Part shown: positions 26,692 to 33,206 of the stretch, in pieces
Position numbering within the stretch: position 1 is the stretch's first letter
Layout: every line of letters starts with the position of its first letter
Made by a program: the position numbers and the translations under genes
The notes under the pieces: generated by a model
Database searches by the model: none
What the model was told of the DNA's origin: nothing
What the model saw: the letters and a program-made list of their open reading frames with translations, nothing else
Origin: Thalassolituus sp.
GTDB taxonomy: Bacteria > Pseudomonadota > Gammaproteobacteria > Pseudomonadales > Oceanobacteraceae
Direction: 5' to 3'
Assembly (NCBI GenBank): GCA_006212115.1
Contig: PDUK01000032.1
Span: 1 to 33,206 of the forward strand
Length of the DNA: 33,206 bases

Positions 26692-26739
26692 AGTGTAGAC
26701 GGTATTTCAGCCTGCGTTTTGAATAGCCTTGTCTACACT
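26692..26739. promoter_or_regulatory. 9-bp perfect inverted repeat between EAL-HDOD and cheV
   Basis: AGTGTAGAC (26692-26700) and GTCTACACT (26731-26739) are exact complements, 30 bases apart, in the 119-bp gap between divergent genes. The second copy ends 29 bases before the cheV ATG. They could be two operator half-sites for one regulator or the arms of an RNA hairpin. Confidence 0.5.
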
Positions 26740-26768
26740 TTCTGGAGAAGCGATTTCCGGAGTAAATT

Positions 26769-27713
26769 ATGAGCAATGTTCTCAGCAGTGTTGATGCCCG
26801 TACCCAGCTTGTCGGGCAGAACCGGTTGGAACTGCTGTTGTTCCACCTCGGCGGGCATCAGTACTTTGCGATTAACGTATTTAAAGTTCAGGAGGTAATG
26901 CGCCTTCCTGAATTGACCAAAATTCCAGACAGTCATCCGTGTATCCGAGGGGTGTGCCACGTTCGCGGTCAGACCGTCCCTGTGGTTGACCTGCGAGCGG
27001 CGGTGAAGATGGGGCCGATGCCCGGTGACACCAGTGAATGCAACATCATCGTCACTGAATACAACATGACGGTTCAGGCGTTTCTGGTCGGCGGCGTGGA
27101 TCGTATCGTGAACATGAACTGGAATGAGATTCTTCCGCCTCCTGGTGGGGCCGGTCGTCAGCACTATCTGACGGCAATTACTCGTATTGACGAGCGTATC
27201 GTTGAAATCATTGATGTCGAGAAAGTGCTGGCGGAAATCAGTCCTTATGAGCAGGATCTGACCGATGACGCTTACGATCGCGACCTGCTCGAGCAGGTGC
27301 GAGGTAAAGACATTCTCATTGTCGACGACTCCAATGTAGCGCTAGAGCAAATGAAACTTGTTCTGGGACCGATGGGGCTGAATATTGTCGAAGCGCGCAA
27401 TGGTCTGGAGGCATACCAGACTCTGATGCACTGGAAGCAGGAAGGGCGGGACATCAATGATCGCCTGTTGATGATCATCACCGATGCCGAAATGCCGGAA
27501 ATGGACGGCTATATGCTGACAACGGAGATACGACAGGATGCGGAACTTAAGGACACCTTCATCATTCTGCATACGTCCTTGTCCGGGAATTTCAACAAAG
27601 CCATGGTCGAGAAAGTGGGTTGTAATGGTTTCCTGTCGAAGTTCAAACCGCACAGTCTGGCGGAAGAAGTCCAGAAATTGATACGTTTGAAAGTGGAGCA
27701 GAGCGCAGGCTAG
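26769..27713 (+). CDS. cheV: Chemotaxis coupling protein CheV (CheW domain plus receiver)
   Basis: CheV couples receptors to CheA, like CheW, with a receiver domain that can be phosphorylated for adaptation. The 314-residue protein has a CheW-like domain at about 15-160 (ELLLFHLGGHQYFAINVFKVQEV, IRGVCHVRGQTVPVVDL) and a receiver at about 180-310, with acidic pair D186-D187, phosphoacceptor D239 in ITDAEMPEMDG, the HTSLS segment and a Lys in LSKFKP. GGAG lies nine bases before the ATG at 26769. It is followed by a MOSC gene on the same strand, and a CheZ-like small gene lies about 900 bases further on. No other chemotaxis genes are in the window. Confidence 0.96.
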   Translation: MSNVLSSVDARTQLVGQNRLELLLFHLGGHQYFAINVFKVQEVMRLPELTKIPDSHPCIRGVCHVRGQTVPVVDLRAAVKMGPMPGDTSECNIIVTEYNMTVQAFLVGGVDRIVNMNWNEILPPPGGAGRQHYLTAITRIDERIVEIIDVEKVLAEISPYEQDLTDDAYDRDLLEQVRGKDILIVDDSNVALEQMKLVLGPMGLNIVEARNGLEAYQTLMHWKQEGRDINDRLLMIITDAEMPEMDGYMLTTEIRQDAELKDTFIILHTSLSGNFNKAMVEKVGCNGFLSKFKPHSLAEEVQKLIRLKVEQSAG

Positions 27714-27814
27714 CGATTGCAGGCTGCTTTGCCCTCTACTTTGCCCGTTATTCTGCCTGTCACTCTTCCTACTGAGCGAGTAGACTTGAGGCCAGTTTGG
27801 CTCAGGAGGCTCGC

Positions 27815-28618
27815 ATGCACATATCACGTCTTTTTATTTACCCTGTAAAGTCATGTGCTGGCGTTGAGGTCGATGCATTGCACTTTGACTCTTCCGGGCC
27901 TGTCGGCGATCGCCGATTTGTCATTACCACTCCTGCCGGTGACTTCCTCACGCAGCGTGAACTTCCAGAGATGGCCCGTATTCAGCCGAAACTGGCCGAT
28001 ACCCAACTCACGCTTTCGCACCCAGATGCCAAAGACTGTGTGGTTCACTTTGATACTGATGGTCCAACTCACCGGGTGAGGGTATGGCGGGACGAAATTC
28101 TCGGTGTCGATTGCGGTGACGAGGTGGCGGCCTGGCTAGCGTCTCGCCTTGGTCAGGAGGCTCGTTTGTCGGTGTTGCCCTCGGATAACCCCAGACTGGC
28201 CGATCCTGCTTACGCGGAGGCTGGAACTCAGGTTGGATACGCGGACGGCTTTCCATTGCTGGTTATTACACAAGAAAGTCTGGACAAGCTGAGTGAAGAT
28301 GCCGGGTTGGACGTTGATGTCCGACGGTTCCGGCCAAACATTGTCGTGTCAGGTGCAGATGGTTCGTTTGCAGAGAGGGAGTGGCGCCGCCTCGGAGTCG
28401 GCGAGGGCTTACAGCAGCAGTTGCCGATTAAAATTGTTAAGCCTTGCGAGCGCTGTGTGATTCCAACTCGAGACCCGGATACGTTAGAGCGAACGGGTGC
28501 ACTGATGACTTCGCTGAAGAATCTGTGTCGAATCGACGGACGGATTATCTTTGGTCAGAACGCGACGTACGCCGGCGAATACTTGGCCGTTGGTACGCCG
28601 CTCTTCGTATCGGAGTAG
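27815..28618 (+). CDS. MOSC-domain protein, YcbX-like without the ferredoxin domain
   Basis: MOSC proteins carry molybdenum-cofactor sulphur chemistry. The 267-residue protein has the N-terminal MOSC_N beta-barrel (MHISRLFIYPVKSCAGVEVD, GDRRFVITTPAG) and the MOSC domain, including FRPNIVVSG and KPCERCVIPTRDP with the conserved Cys. E. coli YcbX (369 residues) adds a C-terminal 2Fe-2S domain; this protein stops before it. An excellent Shine-Dalgarno, AGGAGG, fixes the ATG at 27815. It probably takes part in N-hydroxylated base detoxification or Moco-related sulphur transfer; this is an inference from YcbX. Confidence 0.92.
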   Translation: MHISRLFIYPVKSCAGVEVDALHFDSSGPVGDRRFVITTPAGDFLTQRELPEMARIQPKLADTQLTLSHPDAKDCVVHFDTDGPTHRVRVWRDEILGVDCGDEVAAWLASRLGQEARLSVLPSDNPRLADPAYAEAGTQVGYADGFPLLVITQESLDKLSEDAGLDVDVRRFRPNIVVSGADGSFAEREWRRLGVGEGLQQQLPIKIVKPCERCVIPTRDPDTLERTGALMTSLKNLCRIDGRIIFGQNATYAGEYLAVGTPLFVSE

Positions 28619-28627
28619 CTCGCTCTA

Positions 28628-29242
28628 TCAGAATAACTCGATGTCGTCGTCAGTACCGAATGCGTCATCCATCGGTTTGTTGAAGTGATGGTGGTAGATT
28701 TCCAGCGCTTCGGCGATTGAGCGACCAGCCAGGATATGTTCGAACATAATACGTTCGGCTTCCATGGTGTAATTTGCTTTGATTTCGTCCTGCAGTTTAG
28801 TCCACTCGCGTTCCATATAACGACCAGCCGGATCGGAAATCAGATGTCCTGTTTTCTCCAGACTCTCACCAATGTGCTCCATTCTCTGCGATAAGCGGTC
28901 GTAAAACTGGAAGGCGACGACGGCTTTACCCACTTCCTGATGAATCACTTCGGCTGCTTCTTTGATTTCATCCGGTGCTTCAGAACTGGCTTTGGCAAAG
29001 TGATCTAACAGCAAGCGCGACTTCCCTGCGATCGCGGTAAAGCTGTGAGTCAAGGTATCGACAGAATCATTCCCTTCCTTCATCGATGTATCAATCTGAG
29101 CGACTGCCAATGCCAGAAGCGTGAGCGTTTCGCCAATCTGGCTCCAGTTCAATTGTTCGTCAGGAGACAGGCGACTCAGGGAATGTTTCTTTTGAGGTTG
29201 CGAAGAGTACTCTGCGCCTTCATTTTTATAGGGTTGTGCCAT
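28628..29242 (-). CDS. Small helical protein with CheZ-like D-x3-Q motif and acidic C-terminal tail
   Basis: I do not recognise a named family for this 204-residue protein. It is predicted mostly helical and charged. Residues about 108-124 read VVAFQFYDRLSQRMEHI, where D115 and Q119 have the D-x3-Q spacing of the CheZ catalytic pair (DFQDLTGQ in E. coli). The C-terminus ends DDDIELF, acidic then hydrophobic with a final Phe, in the manner of the CheY-binding tail of CheZ (which ends LLDSLGF). No membrane segment or signal peptide is seen. cheV is nearby. It may be a divergent CheY phosphatase or a receiver-binding protein; this is inference. The Shine-Dalgarno is weak and the ATG is clear only as the first Met. 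Confidence 0.75.
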   Translation of the reverse strand: MAQPYKNEGAEYSSQPQKKHSLSRLSPDEQLNWSQIGETLTLLALAVAQIDTSMKEGNDSVDTLTHSFTAIAGKSRLLLDHFAKASSEAPDEIKEAAEVIHQEVGKAVVAFQFYDRLSQRMEHIGESLEKTGHLISDPAGRYMEREWTKLQDEIKANYTMEAERIMFEHILAGRSIAEALEIYHHHFNKPMDDAFGTDDDIELF

Positions 29243-29328
29243 GGGATACGCATCCAGAATCGGTTTCTAGAAAGCTTAGTACAGTTTGCTGGTGGAGCCA
29301 GTCTGTAGGCCACGGCACGCGCGGTTAG

Positions 29329-30201
29329 TCAGGTCGGACGGTGATTTTGCAGGCGCAGAAGTAGGGCTGATGTGTCTTTCGAGCCATTTCCGCTAGCGAT
29401 CAGCTCCTGATAGTACTGATCCACTTGTTGCGTAATGGGGAGTTCGGCGTTACTGGCCAGGGCCTGCTCGAGGCAGATCTGAAGGTCTTTGTGCATCAGA
29501 TCAACCGCAAAGCCATGATCGTATTCACCCTTATGCATGGTTTCGTGGCGATTCTGCAGTTGCCAGCTGCTGGCTGCTCCCTGACCGACCAGTGCCATCA
29601 CTTTACCGACATCAAGGTCGTTCTGTTGCGCAAAATGAACTCCTTCGGCGAGTGCCTGTATTAAACCTGCAACACAGATCTGATTTACCATTTTCGTTTT
29701 CTGCCCAGCACCGACTGGCCCCATATGGGCAATCGCCTTGGTGTAGGCAGCGGTGATTTGGCACAGCGTCTCATAGGCTTCTGAGTCACATCCTGCCATG
29801 AGGGACAACTGTCCGTTGATAGCCCCTTGCTGCCCGCCTGAGACTGGCACATCGCAGAAATACACACCTTTTTCAGCGGCAATGCGCCCCATGTTTTCGG
29901 CGAGACCAGCGCTGGTGGTGCTGTGATCAATAATCAGTGAACCGGGCTTTAACTGATTTATTATACCGTTATCTATCAGCCATTCTTGAACGTCAGAGTC
30001 GCGGCTGACGCACAGAATTACAGCATCTACGTTGTCCGGCAGGGTTGTGCCTGTTAGGGCTGAGCCCGCGTTGTCGCCGAGCCAGGTAGTGACCTTGGCG
30101 GTGCTTCTGTTTGCAACGGTGAGAGTGTGTCCTGCCTGGGCCAGGTGGTGCGCCATTGGTGCGCCCATATTACCTAAGCCAATGAATACGATGTTGCTCA
30201 T
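29329..30201 (-). CDS. NAD(P)-dependent 3-hydroxyisobutyrate dehydrogenase-family oxidoreductase
   Basis: A beta-hydroxyacid dehydrogenase, like 3-hydroxyisobutyrate, tartronate semialdehyde or related enzymes. The 290-residue product starts with MSNIVFIGLGNMGAPMAHHL (Rossmann NAD(P) motif), has FCDVPVSGGQQGA (substrate loop), and GAGQKTKMVNQI, where the second Lys is the family catalytic residue. I chose the ATG at 30201; the longer frame to 30237 runs into the terminator region. It lies downstream of gltA on the same strand, but an intrinsic terminator at 30236-30262 separates them, so it must have its own promoter or read-through. The substrate cannot be told from sequence. Confidence 0.9.
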   Translation of the reverse strand: MSNIVFIGLGNMGAPMAHHLAQAGHTLTVANRSTAKVTTWLGDNAGSALTGTTLPDNVDAVILCVSRDSDVQEWLIDNGIINQLKPGSLIIDHSTTSAGLAENMGRIAAEKGVYFCDVPVSGGQQGAINGQLSLMAGCDSEAYETLCQITAAYTKAIAHMGPVGAGQKTKMVNQICVAGLIQALAEGVHFAQQNDLDVGKVMALVGQGAASSWQLQNRHETMHKGEYDHGFAVDLMHKDLQICLEQALASNAELPITQQVDQYYQELIASGNGSKDTSALLLRLQNHRPT

Positions 30202-30235
30202 AATGTTTCCGTGAGATGAGATCTTTTTACAGGTC

Positions 30236-30262
30236 AAAAAAAAGCCGCTGAAAACAGCGGCT
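30236..30262 (-). terminator. Intrinsic terminator after gltA
   Basis: On the minus strand AGCCGCTG-TTTT-CAGCGGCT is followed by a run of T (plus-strand A-run about 30237-30243). It begins 24 bases after the gltA stop (30286). Confidence 0.92.
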
Positions 30263-30285
30263 CTTTCTCGGTGATCGGTTAACGA

Positions 30286-31563
30286 TCAGCCCGGGTAGTC
30301 ACGCTTCGCGTAACCAGTGTACAGCTGACGTGGACGACCGATGCGGTAGTTACCGCTGATCATCTCATTCCAGTGTGCGATCCAACCTGGAGTACGACCG
30401 GTCGCGAAGATCACGGTGAACATCTCAGTCGGAATGCCAATGGCTTTCAGGATGATGCCAGAGTAGAAGTCAACGTTAGGGTACAGACCACGCTTAACGA
30501 AGTACTCGTCTTCTGTTGCGATCTTCTCAAGCTTCATTGCGATCTTCAGCAGCGGATCATCTTCCATGCCCAGTTCTGCCAGAACTTCGTCGCAGGTCTG
30601 CTTCATTACCTTAGCGCGTGGATCGAAGTTCTTGTAAACGCGGTGACCGAAGCCCATCAGACGGAATGGATCTTCTTTGTCCTTCGCTTTGGCAATGAAC
30701 TTGTCGATGTTTGATTCGTCACCGATTTCATTCAGCATGTTCAGTACTGCTTCGTTCGCACCACCGTGAGCAGGGCCCCAAAGAGCAGCAATACCAGAAG
30801 CAATACAAGCGAATGGGTTGGCGCCAGTAGAACCTGCAAGGCGAACAGTAGACGTTGATGCGTTTTGTTCGTGGTCCGCGTGCAACAGGAAGATGCGATC
30901 CATGGCTTTAGCCAGTACCGGGCTGATTTTCTTCTCTTCGCATGGCGTGTTGAACATCATGTGCAGGAAGTTTTCAGCGTAACCCAGATCGTTCTGCGGA
31001 TACATGAATGGCTGGCCGATGCTGTACTTATAAACCATGGCTGCCAGAGTTGGCATCTTAGCGATCAGACGATGCGCAGAAACCATGCGAGAGTGCTCGT
31101 CATGGATATCCAGAGAATCGTGATAGAAAGCGGAGAGGGCACCAACGACACCGCACATAACGGCCATTGGGTGCGCGTCGCGGCGGAAGCCATTAAAGAA
31201 GTGGCTCAGCTGCTCGTGCACCATAGTGTGGTTCTTGATTGTACTGACGAAAGTTTCTTTCTGAGCTGCGTCTGGAAGCTCTCCGTGCAGAAGCAGGTAG
31301 CAAGTCTCCAGGTAGTCAGACTTTTCAGCCAGTTGATCGATCGGGTATCCGCGGTGAAGCAGAACGCCTGCTGCGCCATCAATGTAGGTAATCGCAGATT
31401 CAGTAGCTGCGGTGGATACGAAGCCAGGGTCGTATGTGAACAGGCCTTTGCCAGTCAGACTACGGACGTCGACGACATCAGGGCCTACGGTGCCTTCGTA
31501 AACCGGCAATTCTAATGTTTCTTCTACGCCATCGACTTTCAGCGTTGCTTTCTTGTCAGCCAT
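30286..31563 (-). CDS. gltA: Citrate synthase (type II, GltA)
   Basis: Condenses oxaloacetate and acetyl-CoA to citrate at the entry of the TCA cycle. The 425-residue protein has the citrate synthase motifs: [39 protein letters not shown] and NVDFYSG, carrying the catalytic His and Asp positions. The length and the N-terminal beta-domain ([21 protein letters not shown]) fit the hexameric NADH-regulated type of gammaproteobacteria. AGGAGG lies ten bases before the ATG at 31563. It is divergent from the sdh operon, with a shared 643-bp control region, and a good promoter lies at 31743-31770. Confidence 0.98.
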   Translation of the reverse strand: MADKKATLKVDGVEETLELPVYEGTVGPDVVDVRSLTGKGLFTYDPGFVSTAATESAITYIDGAAGVLLHRGYPIDQLAEKSDYLETCYLLLHGELPDAAQKETFVSTIKNHTMVHEQLSHFFNGFRRDAHPMAVMCGVVGALSAFYHDSLDIHDEHSRMVSAHRLIAKMPTLAAMVYKYSIGQPFMYPQNDLGYAENFLHMMFNTPCEEKKISPVLAKAMDRIFLLHADHEQNASTSTVRLAGSTGANPFACIASGIAALWGPAHGGANEAVLNMLNEIGDESNIDKFIAKAKDKEDPFRLMGFGHRVYKNFDPRAKVMKQTCDEVLAELGMEDDPLLKIAMKLEKIATEDEYFVKRGLYPNVDFYSGIILKAIGIPTEMFTVIFATGRTPGWIAHWNEMISGNYRIGRPRQLYTGYAKRDYPG

Positions 31564-31738
31564 GAAATTAGGCCTCCTGCTATCTGATTAATACCCCGGG
31601 AGCATTGTTAGCTCCCCAAACTCTTCCAGTTTTTGTTCGCCAGTTCACAGGGTATGTGATGTTGGCTTCCAACCAGGTGTGGCCCGGTTTTTAAGAGGAA
31701 GAGAACACTTTTTAAGGTGTTACCCCAAAACAAAGGGG

Positions 31739-31755
31739 CACAACTATAAGTTGTG
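31739..31755. repeat. Inverted repeat CACAACT/AGTTGTG over the gltA -10 box
   Basis: CACAACT (31739-31745), ATA, AGTTGTG (31749-31755): a perfect 7-bp dyad that covers the gltA -10 hexamer. A repressor bound here would block the promoter; in the transcript, the part downstream of the start is only half of the dyad. Confidence 0.5.
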
Positions 31756-31770
31756 GAGCTTGTTTGTCAA
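31743..31770 (-). promoter_or_regulatory. Sigma-70 promoter for gltA
   Basis: Read on minus: TTGACA (31770-31765), 16 bases, TATAGT (31748-31743). The -35 is perfect and the -10 matches 5 of 6. It lies about 180 bases before the gltA ATG. Confidence 0.75.
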
Positions 31771-31989
31771 TTATCCTGAGGTAGGACTGGCCCCAGTGAT
31801 GAAAGTCAAGTACAGAACGTACAGATTGTAAAATCTGCTTAACGTTTGTCAGTGTGGATGGTGCGTGCTGCTTTGTGATGATTTCGCCATCGTGACCTCG
31901 CAAGGCCAGACCAGGCTTGGCTGTATGCAGTCGGAATATGGCAAAGCCACGACATCCAGAAATTTTACCCAGTGTTCATTTTGAGTTCT

Positions 31990-32008
31990 GTTAATGATTC
32001 TCAATAGC
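31990..32008. promoter_or_regulatory. Fur-box-like 19-mer upstream of sdhC
   Basis: GTTAATGATTCTCAATAGC matches the classic Fur consensus GATAATGATAATCATTATC at 14 of 19 positions by my count. It lies about 45 bases upstream of the sdhC -35 box, not over it, so it may act from a distance, on an opposite-strand transcript, or be a chance match. Confidence 0.4.
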
Positions 32009-32040
32009 GATATTTAGCGGGTGGGGCGGTGTAATCTTGC

Positions 32041-32080
32041 TGTCATGACATTTGTAAAACCCAGCGCTCGTGCTTATAAT
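32041..32080 (+). promoter_or_regulatory. sdhC promoter with adjacent palindrome
   Basis: TTGTAA (32052-32057), 17 bases, TATAAT (32075-32080): a perfect -10 with optimal spacing, 127 bases before the sdhC GTG. Just upstream is the perfect 10-bp palindrome TGTCATGACA (32041-32050), placed where an activator or repressor would touch RNA polymerase. Confidence 0.7.
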
Positions 32081-32096
32081 TTGTCGCGACAGCAAA

Positions 32097-32117
32097 CTTG
32101 TGCAATAGTTGTACAAG
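32097..32117 (+). other. Hairpin in the sdhC 5' leader
   Basis: CTTGTGCAA (32097-32105), loop TAG, TTGTACAAG (32109-32117): nine pairs including one G-U. It starts roughly ten bases after the expected transcription start and may stabilise or regulate the sdh message. Confidence 0.5.
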
Positions 32118-32206
32118 CAAGTTGTCCAACCTTTGTGAGCTTCTGCCTGGCACCGGATTAGATCTCTTGATGCGGCACCCGGCAAACATGAGAGTGTACT
32201 AAAACC

Positions 32207-32581
32207 GTGAATAGCAATAGACCAAAAAATCTGGATCTGACCACGATACAGCTCCCGCTTCCCGCCAAAGCATCCATCCTCCACCGTATTTCCGGCTTCG
32301 CGTTGTTTTTTGCCGTTGCCTTTATGTTGTACGCATTGCAAGCGTCTCTCGAGTCTGAGCAGGCCTTCGGTGGTATTCAGGAATTAATGGATCACTGGCT
32401 AGCCAAGCTGATCACCTGGGGCATCCTGTCTGCATTGGGTTACCACCTCATCGCTGGTGTTAAGCACCTTCTGATGGATATGGGTATTGGCGAAACGAAA
32501 GAAAGCGGCCGAGTAGGTGCGATGATCACACTGATCGCTGGGTTCGTGGTAATTGCATTGGCAGGAGTTTGGGTATGGTAA
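32207..32581 (+). CDS. sdhC: Succinate dehydrogenase cytochrome b556 subunit SdhC
   Basis: Membrane anchor of complex II, holding heme b and part of the quinone site. The 124-residue product has RPKNLDLTTIQLPLPAKASILHRISG, the conserved SdhC opening with the S-x2-HRxSG motif, and three hydrophobic helices; the second one contains a His (YHLIAGVKHLL) expected for heme ligation. It starts at a GTG (32207) with a weak, distant GAGAGTG Shine-Dalgarno; no better start is available before the conserved part. sdhD overlaps its end by seven bases. Confidence 0.95.
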   Translation: MNSNRPKNLDLTTIQLPLPAKASILHRISGFALFFAVAFMLYALQASLESEQAFGGIQELMDHWLAKLITWGILSALGYHLIAGVKHLLMDMGIGETKESGRVGAMITLIAGFVVIALAGVWVW

Positions 32582-32925
32582 ACAGCGTTACTAATTTGGG
32601 CCGTAGCGGTCTGTACGACTGGGTGGTTCAGCGTCTTAGCGCTGTCATTCTCGCTATCTACACCTTGTTCTTGTTCGGCTTTGTAGTGGCGAGCCCAGAA
32701 CTGACCTTCGCTGAGTGGCACGGTCTGTTCTCACAGGTATGGATGAAAGTGTTCAGCCTTGCTGCACTGATCTCCATTTGTGCTCACGCCTGGGTAGGTC
32801 TGTGGACGATCTCGACTGACTACATCACGGGCTCAACAGCACTGCGTTTCTTGTTCCAGCTGGTGACAGCTTCTTTCCTGTTCAGTTACCTCGTTTGGGG
32901 TATTGATATTCTCTGGAGCGTGTAA
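32575..32925 (+). CDS. sdhD: Succinate dehydrogenase membrane anchor SdhD
   Basis: Second membrane anchor of complex II. The 116-residue product begins MVNSVTNLGRSGLYDWVVQRLSA, the conserved SdhD start, with SAVILAIYTLFLFGF as first helix, a His in the second helix (CAHAWVGLWTISTDYI, heme/quinone region) and a third helix ending at WGIDILWSV. AGGAG lies eight bases before the ATG, inside sdhC. An in-frame start at 32569 is less likely. sdhA follows after three bases. Confidence 0.96.
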   Translation: MVNSVTNLGRSGLYDWVVQRLSAVILAIYTLFLFGFVVASPELTFAEWHGLFSQVWMKVFSLAALISICAHAWVGLWTISTDYITGSTALRFLFQLVTASFLFSYLVWGIDILWSV

Positions 32926-32928
32926 GTC

Positions 32929-33206
32929 ATGAGTAACAAAATCAGAACTATGTCGTTCGACGCCATCGTTATCGGTGGTGGTGGTGCAGGTATGCGTGCT
33001 GCGCTGCAATTGACTGAGGCCGGTCTGAAGACTGCCTGTGTCACTAAAGTATTCCCTACACGTTCTCACACTGTATCTGCCCAGGGCGGTATCACTTGTG
33101 CGATCGCGTCAGCTGATCCTAACGATGATTGGCGTTGGCACATGTACGATACCGTTAAAGGTTCCGATTACATCGGTGACCAGGACGCTATCGAATACAT
33201 GTGTTC
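32929..33206 (+). CDS. sdhA: Succinate dehydrogenase flavoprotein SdhA, N-terminal part (cut by window edge)
   Basis: Catalytic flavoprotein of complex II. About 92 residues are visible: [19 protein letters not shown], the FAD dinucleotide motif, and [12 protein letters not shown], where the His carries the covalent [28 protein letters not shown] is the usual next segment. The gene starts three bases after sdhD, and sdhB would be expected after it, outside the window. Confidence 0.97.
   Translation, partial: MSNKIRTMSFDAIVIGGGGAGMRAALQLTEAGLKTACVTKVFPTRSHTVSAQGGITCAIASADPNDDWRWHMYDTVKGSDYIGDQDAIEYMC

Larger units (their letters stand above)
31564..32206. other. 643-bp regulatory region between divergent gltA and sdhC
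   Basis: No protein gene is supported here. It holds a gltA promoter (31743-31770) giving a leader of about 170 bases, a small CAGATT/AATCTG hairpin at 31822-31837, a Fur-box-like site (31990-32008), a palindrome next to the sdhC promoter (32041-32080) and a hairpin in the sdhC leader (32097-32117). The stretch from about 31840 to 31985 shows nothing I can name. Confidence 0.6.

Noticed and set aside
27720..27800. Repeated CTTTGCCC and a CTACT/AGTAG dyad between cheV and the MOSC gene
   Set aside because: Short and imperfect, and consistent with chance; no link to a promoter or terminator.
30865..31515. 216-codon open frame on plus, antisense to gltA
   Set aside because: gltA is certain on the other strand; the frame has no motif or ribosome site.
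31712..31903. 63-codon open frame on minus in the gltA-sdhC gap
   Set aside because: It spans the strong gltA promoter, has no Shine-Dalgarno and no recognisable sequence.
1..33206. CRISPR arrays, tRNA or rRNA genes, insertion sequences, prophage genes
   Set aside because: Looked for by eye; no regularly spaced repeats, transposase or phage genes, or tRNA-like folds were found. Short RNA genes could be missed without a covariance search.

Overview
The window looks like the chromosome of a marine gammaproteobacterium of the Oceanospirillales/Saccharospirillaceae type. This is an inference from gene content: class I purE-purK, gltA divergent from sdhCDA, FabB close to the enterobacterial enzyme, a CheV-type chemotaxis protein, a MAPEG protein and duplicated fatty-acid catabolism genes. 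No rRNA, tRNA, insertion sequence, prophage or CRISPR array was seen. Base composition looks even across the window, so I see no obvious transferred island.

Layout. (1) 1-816, minus: purE then purK (purK runs off the left edge), behind an extended -10 promoter with a G-rich tract. (2) 908-5368, minus: a long-chain acyl-CoA synthetase and, upstream of a terminator, two adjacent acyl-CoA dehydrogenases. One of the pair lacks the catalytic Glu, suggesting a heteromeric enzyme. (3) 5572-6961, plus: yaaA overlapping a YajG-like lipoprotein gene. (4) 7027-8216, minus: an aspartate/aromatic aminotransferase whose N-terminus is frameshifted by an exact 8-bp tandem duplication. (5) 8311-10344, plus: uvrB. 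(6) 10437-11501: a MAPEG protein divergent from an orphan ECF-like sigma factor. (7) 11562-17799, minus: fabB followed by one 1642-codon gene that carries all parts of acetyl-CoA carboxylase in the order CT-alpha, helical linker, CT-beta, biotin carboxylase, BCCP. (8) 18024-22422, minus: four genes for polyprenyl-phosphate sugar chemistry (flippase-like membrane protein, GT2 with C-terminal helices, ArnT/PMT-like GT-C transferase, PAP2 phosphatase). (9) 22459-25452: an AraC-family regulator divergent from a GlpD-like dehydrogenase, with operator-like repeats between them. (10) 25432-29242: an EAL-HDOD protein, CheV, a MOSC protein and a small protein with a CheZ-like D-x3-Q motif. (11) 29242-33206: a 3-hydroxyisobutyrate-dehydrogenase family enzyme, gltA, a 643-bp regulatory region, then sdhC, sdhD and the start of sdhA.

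How it fits together. Much of the window is acyl-CoA and central carbon metabolism: activation and dehydrogenation of fatty acids, carboxylation and condensation for fatty-acid synthesis, and citrate synthase with succinate dehydrogenase. The strongest candidates for something undescribed are the single-chain carboxylase next to fabB, the acyl-CoA dehydrogenase pair with a Glu-to-Asn change, the CheZ-like small protein near cheV, and the self-contained lipid-linked glycosylation cluster. The aminotransferase duplication is either a real, possibly reversible mutation or a sequence error, and should be checked first.
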